In this document: in pieces, positions 50,757 to 61,008 of the stretch
Numbering within the stretch: the first letter of the stretch is position 1
Layout: each line of letters opens with the position of its first letter
From: Agrobacterium rosae
GTDB taxonomy: Bacteria; Pseudomonadota; Alphaproteobacteria; Rhizobiales; Rhizobiaceae
Direction: 5' to 3'
Length of the DNA: 64,000 bases
Assembly (NCBI RefSeq): GCF_002915175.1
Contig: NZ_NXEJ01000002.1
Span: 154,236 to 218,235, forward strand
The notes under the pieces: model-generated
What the model was told of the DNA's origin: nothing
The model's input: the letters and a program-made list of their open reading frames with translations, nothing else
Databases searched by the model: none
Made by a program: the position numbers and the translations under genes

Positions 50757-50918
50757 GTCCACCTGTTGGATTGTTGTATGGAATCAGCACTACCGCGGGG
50801 CGATGTAGATTTTCCTAACGTAACGTCAGCAAATTTATCGAGTGCTGGAAATGGCACAGAATCCTGTCGTGAAACGGCGCTGTGTGCCGCCGTCAGACGC
50901 GGGTCGTGCCGTTTTGGG

Positions 50919-51806
50919 TCAGGCTGAGGTTTTGACGGGGATAACGTCCACGGCTTGCGTGGTCTGCTGGTTACCGTAGCTTTTCAAGACGCCGATGACG
51001 GGGGCGATGTCCGAATAATCACGCCCATAACCGACCACGATATGGTCGTTGCCCGCGACGATATCGTTGGTGGGGTCTAGCTCGATATAGCCTGTCGCTT
51101 CACCGCACCAGACGCGCACCCAGGCGTGCATGGCGTCGGTTCCCTCCAGCCGTTCCTTGCCGGCGGGCGGAATGGTGCGCAGGAAGCCTGAGACATAGCC
51201 TGCGGGAATGCCGAGGCTGCGCAGCGCCGAAATCATGATATGCGAAAAATCCTGGCAGACGCCGCGTTTCAGCTTGAAGGCTTCCGCTGGCGTCGTATCG
51301 ACCGTGGTCGCTTCCCCATCATATTTGAAATCCTTGTAGATGCGTTTGCACAGCGCCAGCGCTATTTCGCGGATCGTCATGCCGGGCTTGATGGTTTCGC
51401 TGGCGTAAGCGGCAATGGCGGTGTTTTCACCGATGCGCGGGCTGATGCCGGCCAAATGGTGGGGGGATTGCGGATCGAGCGACCAGACGGTGGCGAGATC
51501 CCGTGGCAATCTTGAAAGCTCCGGCGAAAAATCCGCCGTCAGCGACGTGCTTTCCACCGAGACACGGGCCTGCATGCGGATATCCAGCTTGTCATGTGAT
51601 GCCCGCAGAAAGACCGATGTGGCGCTTTGCTGGAAGAAATCGTTGAAAACCGTGCGCTCTTCCGGCGAGGGAGAGACACTGAGCGAACCGGCGATTAACC
51701 TTTGCCTGCCGGGGATAGACAGGGGCATGACACGGATGATGTGGCGTGCGCCTGACGCCAGCGTATCGTAGATATAGCCCATGTGCAGCGTCAGATCGTA
51801 GAGCAT
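50919..51806 (-). CDS. Transglutaminase-like cysteine protease family protein
   Basis: A 295-residue protein with the N-terminal beta domain of bacterial transglutaminase-like proteins (MLYDLTLHMGYIYDTLASGA) and a catalytic triad in RGVCQDFSHIMISAL (Cys184), MHAWVRVW (His227) and LDPTND (Asp244). It is the last of three tightly packed genes (three-base gap to the ATP-grasp gene). In related clusters these proteins are thought to cut or re-form amide bonds of a small peptide. No signal peptide is seen, so it should be cytoplasmic. Confidence 0.88.
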   Translation of the reverse strand: MLYDLTLHMGYIYDTLASGARHIIRVMPLSIPGRQRLIAGSLSVSPSPEERTVFNDFFQQSATSVFLRASHDKLDIRMQARVSVESTSLTADFSPELSRLPRDLATVWSLDPQSPHHLAGISPRIGENTAIAAYASETIKPGMTIREIALALCKRIYKDFKYDGEATTVDTTPAEAFKLKRGVCQDFSHIMISALRSLGIPAGYVSGFLRTIPPAGKERLEGTDAMHAWVRVWCGEATGYIELDPTNDIVAGNDHIVVGYGRDYSDIAPVIGVLKSYGNQQTTQAVDVIPVKTSA

Positions 51807-51809
51807 GGA

Positions 51810-54200
51810 TTATCCGAGATATGTCTGGGCAAGAAGGTCCGAGAGGTGTTCGAGATCCTGCTCCAGCTGCCGGAAGACGGCGGGGGACAGGTTCTCAGGC
51901 GTCATGACGGCAAGGCCGGAATGGACCCGCATCACTTCGCGGTAGAAAGGCGACATCTGGCCGTTGACGAAGGCATTGGGCAGTTGCTCGACCTCGGTTC
52001 GGATTTCATTGAGCTGGAAGAGAATGGAGCGCGGGTTGAGCGGATCGAGACCCAGCAGGTCCATGACCGTCAGCGCTGCGGTATTCACATTGTAGCGGCG
52101 GCGGTGCGTCATGACGCTGTCACCGATTTCCAGCAGCATATCGTAGGAACCATCCGGTGCATCCGGCCCGCTCATATGGCCGAGAAGGCGGGTCAGGTGC
52201 AGGCCGCGTTCCAGATAACGACCGATGGACAGGAACCGCCAGCCGGTGAAGCGATACATGTTTTCATGCACCAGACCGGCAAAGCCGGCCAGCTTGCGCA
52301 GCAGCACCGTCATGGCGTGGGTCGCGTCATCACCAGCGGCAACCTTGCTCTGGAAGCGGCGGGCGGTCTTGGCGAGGTCGTTCAGCGCCAGCCATCCATC
52401 CGGCGAGAAACGGTCTCTGATATTGCTGGCGGAATAGATCGCGCTGTTGAGATTGGCAATCAAGCTAGCCGGAACGGATTCCTCGACGTCGATATCCACG
52501 GTTTCGAGGTATTCGGTAACGTGTGCCAGCAGCGGCTGCTTCGGATCGGCGGATTCGGCAAAACGGGCGTGCCATGCGCGCAGGATGCGCAGCGCCCCTT
52601 CGGCACGCTCGATATAGCGGCCCAGCCAGAACAGATTGTCGGCGGCGCGGCTCGGCAGGCTGCCGGGCATGTTGCGGATGAAGTTTTCTTCCGCTGGCAG
52701 AAGCGTGGTGCGTTCCACCGGCTTGTCGGAGACGATCCAGACATCGGCAGCGCTGCCGCCGGCCTGCATGGCAATGGCCGCCGTATCGTTGCTGCGGCCG
52801 ATGCGGGCAAAACCGCCGGGCATGACCTGCCAGCCGTCTTGCGTGCGGGCCGCAAAGACGCGCAGGCTCATGGGGCGCGGCACCAGCTTGCCATCGACAT
52901 AGGCAGGGGTGGTGGACAGCGTGACGACTTCCTGACCGACCAACTTGTGGCCATCGCTTGCCAGCCAGTCACCGATGGAATCTTTCGCCGTTTCGCGCAG
53001 CGACGAGCCAAGCACCGACTGGCCATTATCATCGAAGAAGGGCAGGCGCGAATAGGCGGGACCGATGACCATGCGCTCTATATTGCGCGCCACATGCTCG
53101 CGCTCTGACGGCTGGCCGCACCACCATGTGGCGATGGAGGGCATGGCGAGGTCTTCGCCCAGCAGATGGCGGCAAATGGCGGGCATGAAGGCGAGCAGCG
53201 CACGGGTTTCCAGAATGCCTGAGCCGAGCGCATTGACCATGCTGAGCGAGCCGGAGCGCAGCGCCTGCACCATGCCGGGCGTGCCGATATGGGAGTTCTG
53301 GTCCAGCTCCAGCGGGTCGGTATAGGACGCATCGAGGCGCCGCCACAACACACCGATGGGCTTCAATCCCGCCACGGTGCGGACCATGACGCGGTTGTTG
53401 ACGACGGTGAGATCTTCACCTTCCAGCAGCATGAAGCCAAGGTAGCGGGCGATATAGGCGTGTTCGAAATAGGTCTCGCTGGCCGGGCCGGGTGTCAGAA
53501 CCGCGATGCGGTCATCCGGGTGCTGGCGGTGGGATTGCAGCGTATCGCGAAACGCTCCGAAGAAGGAGGCAAGGCGGTGGACGTGGGATTCGGCGTAGAT
53601 ATCGGAAAAGGCGCGGGTGGTGGCGACGCGGTTTTCCAGTGCAAAACCGGCACCCGATGGTGCCTGGGTGCGGTCTGCCAGCACCCACCAGTGACCATCA
53701 GGACCGCGCCCGATTTCGAACGAACAGAAATGCAGATAATGACCGTCTGCCGGTTTGACGCCCACGAGCGGACGCAGATATTCCGGGTTGGAAGCGAGCA
53801 GTGACGGCGGCACATAGCCCTGCTGGACCAGCCGGTTTTCGCCGTAAAAATCCGCAACGATGCTTTCCAGCAGATTGGCGCGCTGAATGAGCCCGTGCGA
53901 TACCGCTTCCCATTCCTTGTCGTCGATCAGGACGGGAATATGGGAGATCGGCCAGTTGCGCTCGGTGTTCCCTTGCGCGCTGTAATCGCGGTAAAACACG
54001 CCGGCGTCGCGCAGGTAGCGGTCGGTGCGGGAAAAGCGCTCGTGCAGTTCGCGCTCTTCCATGCGGGAAAGCGCGTTGACGAAGGGCTGCCAGACCGGGC
54101 GGATGCGGCCGTTGATATCAAGCATTTCATCGGCAATTCCGGGCATGGAACGATAATCCAGCATGGAGGCCATGCCGGGTTTATCATTTGTCCGTTCCAT
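51810..54200 (-). CDS. Circularly permuted ATP-grasp / alpha-E fusion protein
   Basis: About 796 residues. The first two thirds form a circularly permuted type 2 ATP-grasp (DUF404/407-like: RDYSAQGNTERNWPISHIPV, EWEAVSHGLIQRANLLESIV, PGPASETYFEHAYIARYLGF). The last 300 residues from MPGSLPSRAADNLFWLGRYI are an alpha-E domain (DUF403). Such ATP-grasp proteins are predicted amidoligases, and fusion to alpha-E is a known arrangement. It overlaps neither neighbour, but gaps are 1-20 bases. An in-frame TTG at 54218 with GGGAG upstream is an alternative start; the ATG at 54200 has AAAGG. Confidence 0.87.
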   Translation of the reverse strand: MERTNDKPGMASMLDYRSMPGIADEMLDINGRIRPVWQPFVNALSRMEERELHERFSRTDRYLRDAGVFYRDYSAQGNTERNWPISHIPVLIDDKEWEAVSHGLIQRANLLESIVADFYGENRLVQQGYVPPSLLASNPEYLRPLVGVKPADGHYLHFCSFEIGRGPDGHWWVLADRTQAPSGAGFALENRVATTRAFSDIYAESHVHRLASFFGAFRDTLQSHRQHPDDRIAVLTPGPASETYFEHAYIARYLGFMLLEGEDLTVVNNRVMVRTVAGLKPIGVLWRRLDASYTDPLELDQNSHIGTPGMVQALRSGSLSMVNALGSGILETRALLAFMPAICRHLLGEDLAMPSIATWWCGQPSEREHVARNIERMVIGPAYSRLPFFDDNGQSVLGSSLRETAKDSIGDWLASDGHKLVGQEVVTLSTTPAYVDGKLVPRPMSLRVFAARTQDGWQVMPGGFARIGRSNDTAAIAMQAGGSAADVWIVSDKPVERTTLLPAEENFIRNMPGSLPSRAADNLFWLGRYIERAEGALRILRAWHARFAESADPKQPLLAHVTEYLETVDIDVEESVPASLIANLNSAIYSASNIRDRFSPDGWLALNDLAKTARRFQSKVAAGDDATHAMTVLLRKLAGFAGLVHENMYRFTGWRFLSIGRYLERGLHLTRLLGHMSGPDAPDGSYDMLLEIGDSVMTHRRRYNVNTAALTVMDLLGLDPLNPRSILFQLNEIRTEVEQLPNAFVNGQMSPFYREVMRVHSGLAVMTPENLSPAVFRQLEQDLEHLSDLLAQTYLG

Positions 54201-54219
54201 TGCCGGTGCCTTTGCCAAG

Positions 54220-57200
54220 TCACACTCCCTGCGGGCGTCTCAAATCAAGCGTTAGCGGAAACTCCGGCGACGCAGCTTCCGGCCACAGAGTATACTGACC
54301 GGCGGTATGTCCCCAGGGTTCGAAACGGGCAAGCCTGCGGGCTTCCGCTTCGTTTCCGTTGATCGGGAACGTCTCATAGGTGCGTCCGCCCGGATGGGCA
54401 ACATGATAGATGCAGCCACCGATCGATCGATTCGACCATGTATCATATATATCGAAGGTTAGCGGTGTGTTGACCGGCAGGGCCGGGTGCAGACCCTGCG
54501 AAGGCTGCCATGCCTTGAAGCGCACACCGGCGACCGAGACGCCCGAGTTTTCCGTCTGTTTCAGCGGCACGGCGCGGCCGTTGCAAGCCACGGTGTAACG
54601 GGACGGGTTGGAGGTTTCCAGCCGCACCTGCAAACGCTCGACCGAACTATCCACATACCGCACGGTGCCGCCGATGGCACCCTGTTCACCCATCACATGC
54701 CATGGCTCCAGCGCCTGACGCAGTTCCAGCTTCGAGCCCTCATATTCGACTTCGCCGAAGAAGGGGAAGCGGAACTCCAGCTGGGCGGCGAACCATTCCG
54801 GTTTCACGTCGAAGCCGTTGTCCTTCAGGTCTGCGAGAACATCGAGGAAATCGGCCCAGATGTAATGCGGCAGCATGAAGCGGTCGGCGAGCGCCGTACC
54901 CCAGCGCACGAATTTGCCGCCGACGGGGTTCTTCCAGAAGCGGGCGATGATGGCACGGACCAGCAATTGCTGGGCGAGCGACATGCGGGCATTCGGTGGC
55001 ATTTCGAAACCGCGGAATTCCACAAGACCGAGGCGACCTGTCGGGCCATCCGGGGAGAACAGCTTGTCGATGCAGATTTCCGACCGATGGGTGTTACCGG
55101 TGACGTCGGTCAGGAGATTGCGGAACAGGCGGTCCACCAGCCATGGCAGCGGCGGGGCTTCGCCGTTGCCAGGCATCGGCACCTGCGCCATGGCGATTTC
55201 CAGCTCGTACATGCTGTCATGACGGGCCTCATCGATGCGTGGTGCCTGGCTTGTCGGGCCGATGAACAGGCCGGAGAAGAGATAGGACAGTGACGGGTGG
55301 CGCTGCCAGTGCAGCACGAGGCTTTTCAACAGATCGGGGCGGCGCAAGAACGGGCTGTCATTGGGGTTGGCACCTCCCACCACCACATGGTTGCCGCCGC
55401 CGGTGCCGGTGTGGCGACCGTCGATCATGAATTTATCCGCACCTAGCCGTGTCTGGCGCGCGTCTTCATACACGGCAGTGGTGATATCGACGCAATCCTT
55501 CCAGCTGGCCGCCGGGTGGATGTTGACTTCGATGACACCGGGATCGGGCGCGACGCGGATGACGTTCATGCGCTCGTCATGCGGCGGGGTGTAACCCTCG
55601 ATATGCACGGGAAGGCCAAGATCTGTCGCGGCCTTTTCAGCCGCGGCGACGAGATCGAGATAGTCCTCGATCTCTTCTACCGGCGGCATGAAGACGCAGA
55701 GACGTCCATCGCGGGCTTCCACCGACAAAGCAGTGCGGACTTCGCCGTTGATATCGCTGATCGATTGCTCGATGCGTTCCTGCGTAGCCCCTTCCGAAGC
55801 CTGAAACGACGCTTCCGGCAGAACGCGCTCAGTGGGTGCCACGGCATCCGGCAGAGGACCGCGGGTCACCGAGGGATCGGCCGGATGGATATAGGGGAAT
55901 TTCGATGGCGGCACGTGGGGCAGGGTGCCGAGCGGAATGCGGTAGCCAACTGGGCTATCGCCGGGCACGAGGAAGATGCGGCCGCGCCGGGTCTTCCATT
56001 TCTCGCTCATCCAGCGCTTTTCTGACGTCGCTTTCGCATTCCAGGCCTGTACCGGCAGAATGTAGCCAGTCGGCGTCGTGAGACCCCGCTCGAACACGCG
56101 GGCGATGCGGTTGCGCTCTTCCGGGTCCTTCAGCTGGGAATTGGACGGATCGACATTATCAGGAAGGTTGCCTTCCTTGATCAGCCATTCCGCCGGGTCT
56201 TCGTAAGCGGGCAGCACCAGTTCCGGCGCGATGCCGATATTGGTGGCGATGTTGGTGAGCAGCTTTTCGGCATCTTCCGAGGTGACGCCGGTATCGGCAC
56301 CTTCGCGGGCGACCAGATCGGGATTGTGCCAGACGGATTGACCGTCCTTGCGCCAATAGAGCGAAAACGTCCAGCGTGGCAGGCTTTCGCCGGGATACCA
56401 CTTACCCTGACCGTAATGCAGGAAGCCGTTGGGGGCGAAGCGTTCGCGCAGCTTGCGGATCAGCACATCGGCCTTTTCGCGCTTGGTCGGGCCGACGGCG
56501 TCGGTGTTCCATTCGCCCGATTCAAAATCATCAATCGAAACAAAGGTCGGCTCGCCGCCCATGGTGAGGCGCACGTCCTGCTGCGCCAGAACCTTGTCCA
56601 CCTCTTCGCCGAGCGCATTGAGGCGGTCCCAGCTTTCGTCGGAAAACGGCTTGGTGATGCGGGGATGCTCGGCCACGCGGGTGACCTTCATATCGAAGGC
56701 GAATTCGGTGTTGGCCTCACCGTAATAACCGCCGGAAATGGGGGCGGCATTGCTGAAATGCGGGGTTGCGGCCAGCGGCACATGGCTTTCGCCGGTCAGC
56801 AGGCCGGATGTCGGATCAAGCCCCACCCAGCCCGCACCGGGAAGATAGACTTCCGCCCAGGCGTGCAGATCAGTGAAGTCCACCTCTGTTCCCGAGGGAC
56901 CATCCAGAGCTTTCAAATCCGGAGTCAGCTGAATGAGATAACCGGAGACGAAGCGTGCCGCAAAGCCGAGATGGCGCAGGATCTGCACCAAAAGCCAGCT
57001 CGTGTCGCGGCAGGAGCCTCTGGCAGTGCCGAGCGTTTCCTCCGGCGTCTGCACACCGGTTTCCATGCGGATGACATAGCCGATTTCGCTTTGCAGGCGG
57101 GCATTGAGACCGACGACCATATCGACGGTCGGCTGTCCCGACGTCCAGTCGAGGGTTTTCAGGTAGTTTTCCAGAAGCGGGCCAGTCGGTTCCGGCGTCT

Positions 57201-57552
57201 GGTAGATCGAAAGGTCTGCCTTCAGAGTTTCGGGATATTCGAAAGGCCAATAGGTGGCGCTTTCCTCCACGAAAAAGTCGAAGGGGTTATAGACCGTCAT
57301 ATCCGCGACGAGATCGACCTCGATGCGGAATTCGGTGACCGGGTCTGGAAAGACGTAGCGGGCCAGAAAATTGCCGTAGGGGTCCTGCTGCAAATTCACG
57401 AAGTGATTGGCAGGCGTGACTTTCAGCGAATGGCTGATGACGTGTGTGCGGGAATGCGGCGCAGGCTTCAATCGTATGATCTGAGGTCCGAGTCGGATCG
57501 GATTGTCATATTTATAATGCGTCAGATGATAGATGCTTGCTTTGATGGACAT
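54220..57552 (-). CDS. Transglutaminase-DUF2126 fusion protein
   Basis: A 1110-residue protein. The N-terminal 290 residues are a transglutaminase-like domain with Cys181 ([14 protein letters not shown]), His230 ([15 protein letters not shown]) and Asp246 (GLDPTSG). The remainder is a DUF2126 domain ([80 protein letters not shown]), a family predicted to be an amidoligase related to glutamate-cysteine ligase-like folds. It is first in the operon. The start [20 protein letters not shown] is the family's usual start; an extension to 57630 is basic and unsupported. Confidence 0.88.
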   Translation of the reverse strand: MSIKASIYHLTHYKYDNPIRLGPQIIRLKPAPHSRTHVISHSLKVTPANHFVNLQQDPYGNFLARYVFPDPVTEFRIEVDLVADMTVYNPFDFFVEESATYWPFEYPETLKADLSIYQTPEPTGPLLENYLKTLDWTSGQPTVDMVVGLNARLQSEIGYVIRMETGVQTPEETLGTARGSCRDTSWLLVQILRHLGFAARFVSGYLIQLTPDLKALDGPSGTEVDFTDLHAWAEVYLPGAGWVGLDPTSGLLTGESHVPLAATPHFSNAAPISGGYYGEANTEFAFDMKVTRVAEHPRITKPFSDESWDRLNALGEEVDKVLAQQDVRLTMGGEPTFVSIDDFESGEWNTDAVGPTKREKADVLIRKLRERFAPNGFLHYGQGKWYPGESLPRWTFSLYWRKDGQSVWHNPDLVAREGADTGVTSEDAEKLLTNIATNIGIAPELVLPAYEDPAEWLIKEGNLPDNVDPSNSQLKDPEERNRIARVFERGLTTPTGYILPVQAWNAKATSEKRWMSEKWKTRRGRIFLVPGDSPVGYRIPLGTLPHVPPSKFPYIHPADPSVTRGPLPDAVAPTERVLPEASFQASEGATQERIEQSISDINGEVRTALSVEARDGRLCVFMPPVEEIEDYLDLVAAAEKAATDLGLPVHIEGYTPPHDERMNVIRVAPDPGVIEVNIHPAASWKDCVDITTAVYEDARQTRLGADKFMIDGRHTGTGGGNHVVVGGANPNDSPFLRRPDLLKSLVLHWQRHPSLSYLFSGLFIGPTSQAPRIDEARHDSMYELEIAMAQVPMPGNGEAPPLPWLVDRLFRNLLTDVTGNTHRSEICIDKLFSPDGPTGRLGLVEFRGFEMPPNARMSLAQQLLVRAIIARFWKNPVGGKFVRWGTALADRFMLPHYIWADFLDVLADLKDNGFDVKPEWFAAQLEFRFPFFGEVEYEGSKLELRQALEPWHVMGEQGAIGGTVRYVDSSVERLQVRLETSNPSRYTVACNGRAVPLKQTENSGVSVAGVRFKAWQPSQGLHPALPVNTPLTFDIYDTWSNRSIGGCIYHVAHPGGRTYETFPINGNEAEARRLARFEPWGHTAGQYTLWPEAASPEFPLTLDLRRPQGV

Positions 57553-57810
57553 GCGTTCCCTTGCCCGGTTTTTCCGGTTTGCGCGGATCGTGCCGCCTTT
57601 GGTTAATTGCTTCGACTTTGTGCAATGCACGCAAAGAAAGCAAGGAACATTTGACGCCCTTGGCGCATTGCTGCGCGATGTCCTTTTTCGGCCTTGTGTC
57701 GGAAGTAGACAAGCCTTCGCGTCATGCTATTGCTGTCACGACACGCAACTATGTTCGACGCCTGCAAAAAGTCCCGAAATCTGAAATATTATGGAAATGG
57801 CAAGGTACTG

Positions 57811-59571
57811 ATGGCGCAAGGTAATCTGTCCACCGAGGCCGTCGGCCACCCGTCCTTCGATTTGAATTTCAAATCGCAGTTGGCGATGATGGGCAATGCC
57901 TTCTGGACATCCAGAGTGCGCGGCAGGCTCATTCTTCTGATGTGCGCCCTTTTGACCATCATTCTCGTCACCGCTTATGGCCAGGTCAAACTGAACGAGT
58001 GGAACGCGCCGTTTTACAATGCGCTGGAGCGACGCGATCTCAACGCATTTCTGCACCAGCTGGAAGTCTTTGCGGTGATCGCGGGGACACTTCTGCTGCT
58101 CAACGTCTTCCAGACGTGGCTGAACCAGATGACGGCGCTGAACATGCGCGAAGGCTTGGCGAAGGATATGGTCGACCAGTGGTTCAAGCCCGGTCGCGCC
58201 GCAAGGCTTGCGGGTTTCGGGGCTATCGCCATCAACCCTGATCAGCGTCTGCACGACGATGTGCGCAATCTGGCGGAAAGCAGCACGGCGCTGGCCATCG
58301 GCCTCGTCAACGCAACCATTCTGCTGATCAGCTTCATTGGCGTGTTATGGGGTCTGTCTGAAGGTTTCGCTATCAAGATCAGCGGGAAGCTGGTGACGAT
58401 ACCCGGTTACATGGTATGGGCAGCGTTGATTTACGCGGGTTCTGCTTCGCTGCTTTCCAACCTCGTCGGCTACCGCCTGGTGCCCTTGAATGCCGAGCGC
58501 TACTCGAAAGAAGCGGAACTTCGCTTCTCGCTGATGCGGGCCAGTGAAAATCTGACCGCAATCACGCTGGCGCGTGGAGAGAAGAACGAGCGGCACCGCA
58601 TCGGCGAGGACATCAATTCCGTGCTGGGTGTCATCAAAGGCCTTGCCATGGCGCTGACCCATTTGACTTGGGTCTCCTCCGGTTATGGCTGGCTGGCCAT
58701 CGTCGCGCCCATTCTGATTGCCGCACCGGTATATTTCTCCGGGCATCTGAGCTTCGGTGGGCTGATGATGGCGGTGGGTGCGTTCAACCAGGTGAACGTC
58801 GCCCTACGGTGGTACATCGACAATTTCGGCCCCATCGCCGCCTGGAAAGCGACCTTGCAGCGCGTTTCGGTGTTTCGCAACGCGTTGATCCAGATGGATA
58901 GCGTGGAGCAGCATGGAAATGCCATCGAGATCGAAAGGTCTACCTCGGGGCCGATCCGTTGGACATCGGTTGAAATCTCTCCGGAGGCGGGCGGGCAGGA
59001 TATGTCACGCGTCTTCCGCCTGCGGGAAGCGCCTGTCGAGATCGAGATCGGGGACCGGTTGATGGTCAATGGCGATCAGGGCGTCAACCGACGCCTGTTC
59101 TTCGCAGCGATTGCAGGTCTATGGCCGTGGGGGCGCGGCAATATGATCATGCCGCCGCGCGAGGAAACCCTGTTCATTGCCCAGCATGGCTATCTGCCAG
59201 CGGCCCCGTTGCGTGAAATCCTGTGCTATCCGCGCAGCCCGCAGAAATTTCAGGAACAGGACTTTCTGGATGCCATGGAGCAGTGTGGTCTTGGCCACAT
59301 CATTCCACGCATGGACGAGAATATCCGCTGGGACAAGAAGCTCGATTCCGATGAGCAGGCCTGTGTGCGTGTCGCCAACGCTGTGCTGTTAAAGCCGCGC
59401 TGGCTGTTCATCGATGATCTTCTCGAAGGTTTGGAGACCGAAACAATCGACAGGTTGGCGGCGGTTCTGGCGGGAATGAAGGATACGGCGATTATCTATA
59501 TCGGCCGGTCCGAAACCATTCTTCAGGTCCTGTCACCAAAACTGCTGCATCTGGATCTGGTGAAGGCATAA
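57811..59571 (+). CDS. SbmA/YddA-like ABC transporter with degenerate ATPase domain
   Basis: About 586 residues. The transmembrane half (about 37-330) has six hydrophobic segments in the SbmA/BacA/YddA pattern (VKLNEWNAPFYNALERRDLN, NMREGLAKDMVDQWF). The C-terminal half aligns with an ABC ATPase up to conserved AGLWPWGRG, but the motifs are gone. Walker A is GDQGVNRR (no Lys; about 421-428), the signature reads LDSDEQ, Walker B is WLFIDDLLEGL (Asp for Glu), and the switch His is Arg (IYIGRSE). It is divergent from the DUF2126 operon. Starts at 57724 or 57751 are possible; 57811 matches family length. Confidence 0.82.
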   Translation: MAQGNLSTEAVGHPSFDLNFKSQLAMMGNAFWTSRVRGRLILLMCALLTIILVTAYGQVKLNEWNAPFYNALERRDLNAFLHQLEVFAVIAGTLLLLNVFQTWLNQMTALNMREGLAKDMVDQWFKPGRAARLAGFGAIAINPDQRLHDDVRNLAESSTALAIGLVNATILLISFIGVLWGLSEGFAIKISGKLVTIPGYMVWAALIYAGSASLLSNLVGYRLVPLNAERYSKEAELRFSLMRASENLTAITLARGEKNERHRIGEDINSVLGVIKGLAMALTHLTWVSSGYGWLAIVAPILIAAPVYFSGHLSFGGLMMAVGAFNQVNVALRWYIDNFGPIAAWKATLQRVSVFRNALIQMDSVEQHGNAIEIERSTSGPIRWTSVEISPEAGGQDMSRVFRLREAPVEIEIGDRLMVNGDQGVNRRLFFAAIAGLWPWGRGNMIMPPREETLFIAQHGYLPAAPLREILCYPRSPQKFQEQDFLDAMEQCGLGHIIPRMDENIRWDKKLDSDEQACVRVANAVLLKPRWLFIDDLLEGLETETIDRLAAVLAGMKDTAIIYIGRSETILQVLSPKLLHLDLVKA

Positions 59572-59574
59572 CGC

Positions 59575-59754
59575 CTATGCGGGCCTGATCTCGACCGCGC
59601 TCGTTTCAATGACATGCTGCGGCGATGCCGTCTTGATCAGTCTCAGCGGCGCGATGGTGACCAACAGCACCAGCGCCACGACGGCGACCATAACCACGAC
59701 CGTCCAGTCGTCGTGTTTTTCCTTAACGGTATTCCCACTCCAGTCATATGCCAT
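59575..59754 (-). CDS. Small single-pass membrane protein
   Basis: A 59-residue protein, MAYDWSGNTVKEKHDDWTVV to ETSAVEIRPA, with one hydrophobic helix (VVVMVAVVALVLLVTIAPLR) after a charged N-terminus. GAGGA lies just before the ATG. It converges on the degenerate ABC gene with only three bases between stop codons. I do not recognise a family. The good ribosome site and clean membrane helix favour a real gene. Confidence 0.6.
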   Translation of the reverse strand: MAYDWSGNTVKEKHDDWTVVVMVAVVALVLLVTIAPLRLIKTASPQHVIETSAVEIRPA

Positions 59755-59988
59755 AGCGTTCCTCGCATATATCAGTATATGAAAATAAAAGAATTCAACG
59801 CCAGAGTGCCGCAGTATGGTTAACCAACGGTTACTTCTTTGTTTCATTCCTTGTGTTTTCGGGAGGTGCCATATCGTTAAAGCATGGGGCAGGGTCTTTG
59901 GTCGCGTAAAGAACAACCAATGCGCGCGGATGCGCTCTGACGCAAAGCACCGCGCACTATCCAGAAAAGCTTGAGTGATTGGCGGGTG

Positions 59989-60765
59989 CTATAGCCCGGA
60001 AAGCATGGCCAGCGCTTGGGCGTGGACGGCCTTGCTGCCGGCGGCAAGGATGCGACCCGCCGCTTCGGGTCTGCCGCCATTCCAATTGGTGATGATACCG
60101 CCCGCCTGCTCGATGATGGGAATGAGCGCGCCGACATCATATGGCTTCAGGCCGGACTCGATGACGAGGTCGACATGGCCACCCGCCAGCAGCGCATAGG
60201 CGTAACAATCGACACCATAACGGAACAGGCGAACCTTTTCCTCGACCGCGCCATAACGTGCTGCTTCTTCGTTGGTGAAGATATGCGGCGATGTGGTGAA
60301 GAGGATCGCATCCGATAGTGTTTCGCAATTGCGGGTTTTGATCTGCCTGTCGCCACCGGGACCGAAATACCAGGCATTTTCGCCATCCGCGAAATAACGT
60401 TCGCCGGTAAAGGGTTGGTCCATGACGCCCATGACGGCGCGACCGGACGACTGGAAGCCGATGAGGGTTCCCCAGACCGGAAGGCCGGAAATGAAGGCGC
60501 GGGTTCCATCGATGGGGTCGATGACCCAGACATGCTCGCGGTCTGTGCCCACACTGCCGTGTTCTTCACCCAGAATGCCGTGATCGGGAAAACGCTCCGT
60601 AATCAGTGCACGGATGGCGGTTTCGGCTGCCTGGTCGCCCTCGGTGACGGGGTCGTAACCGCCATCCTGCTTGTTGGCGACGGCGATGCCGGTGCGAAAG
60701 CGTGGAAGTGTTTCGGCCTTGGCTGCATCGGCAAGACGAAAGAAGAAATCGCGATCTGGCAGCAT
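59989..60765 (-). CDS. hisN: Histidinol-phosphatase, inositol monophosphatase family
   Basis: A 258-residue metal-dependent phosphatase. ILGEEHGSV, IDPIDGTRAFISGLPVWGTL and the C-terminal KPYDVGALIPIIEQAGG are the three metal/substrate motifs of the inositol monophosphatase fold. The GTRAFISGLPVWGTLI variant fits the HisN subgroup that hydrolyses histidinol phosphate in histidine synthesis. The start MLPDRDFFFRLADAAKAETL has GAGG six bases upstream. A small-RNA gene lies upstream on the opposite strand, matching the location for which the suhB RNA motif was named. Confidence 0.88.
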   Translation of the reverse strand: MLPDRDFFFRLADAAKAETLPRFRTGIAVANKQDGGYDPVTEGDQAAETAIRALITERFPDHGILGEEHGSVGTDREHVWVIDPIDGTRAFISGLPVWGTLIGFQSSGRAVMGVMDQPFTGERYFADGENAWYFGPGGDRQIKTRNCETLSDAILFTTSPHIFTNEEAARYGAVEEKVRLFRYGVDCYAYALLAGGHVDLVIESGLKPYDVGALIPIIEQAGGIITNWNGGRPEAAGRILAAGSKAVHAQALAMLSGL

Positions 60766-60974
60766 CAAGAACCTCGTCGTTCCACAAGCAATTCCTGCAA
60801 GAGCGATGTGTGAACGCCAAACGCCCTGCAACTCCATCAGGACATAACCCGCTTTGCCCGACTTCGTCCACTTGCTATTTGCTGCCCGTCTTAAATGCAT
60901 TCCGGCGACAGCGTCGGTTAAATACAATGCAAACAGCGAAAATTTGTACAAATTATAGGCAATAATAAAATTGA

Positions 60975-61003
60975 TTGACAAATAAGCACGATATTCGTAA
61001 ATT
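60975..61003 (+). promoter_or_regulatory. Promoter of the suhB/mmgR-type small RNA
   Basis: TTGACA at 60975-60980, 17 bases, then TAAATT at 60998-61003 (four of six matches to TATAAT). This predicts a start near 61009, which gives a transcript of about 75 bases up to the terminator. Confidence 0.7.
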
Positions 61004-61008
61004 TTGAT

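Noticed and set aside
50763..50918. Anbu-type protease gene expected with the ATP-grasp/alpha-E cluster
   Set aside because: The 156 bases after the last cluster gene hold no coding frame, and the next gene is an unrelated VWA protein, so Anbu is not encoded here.
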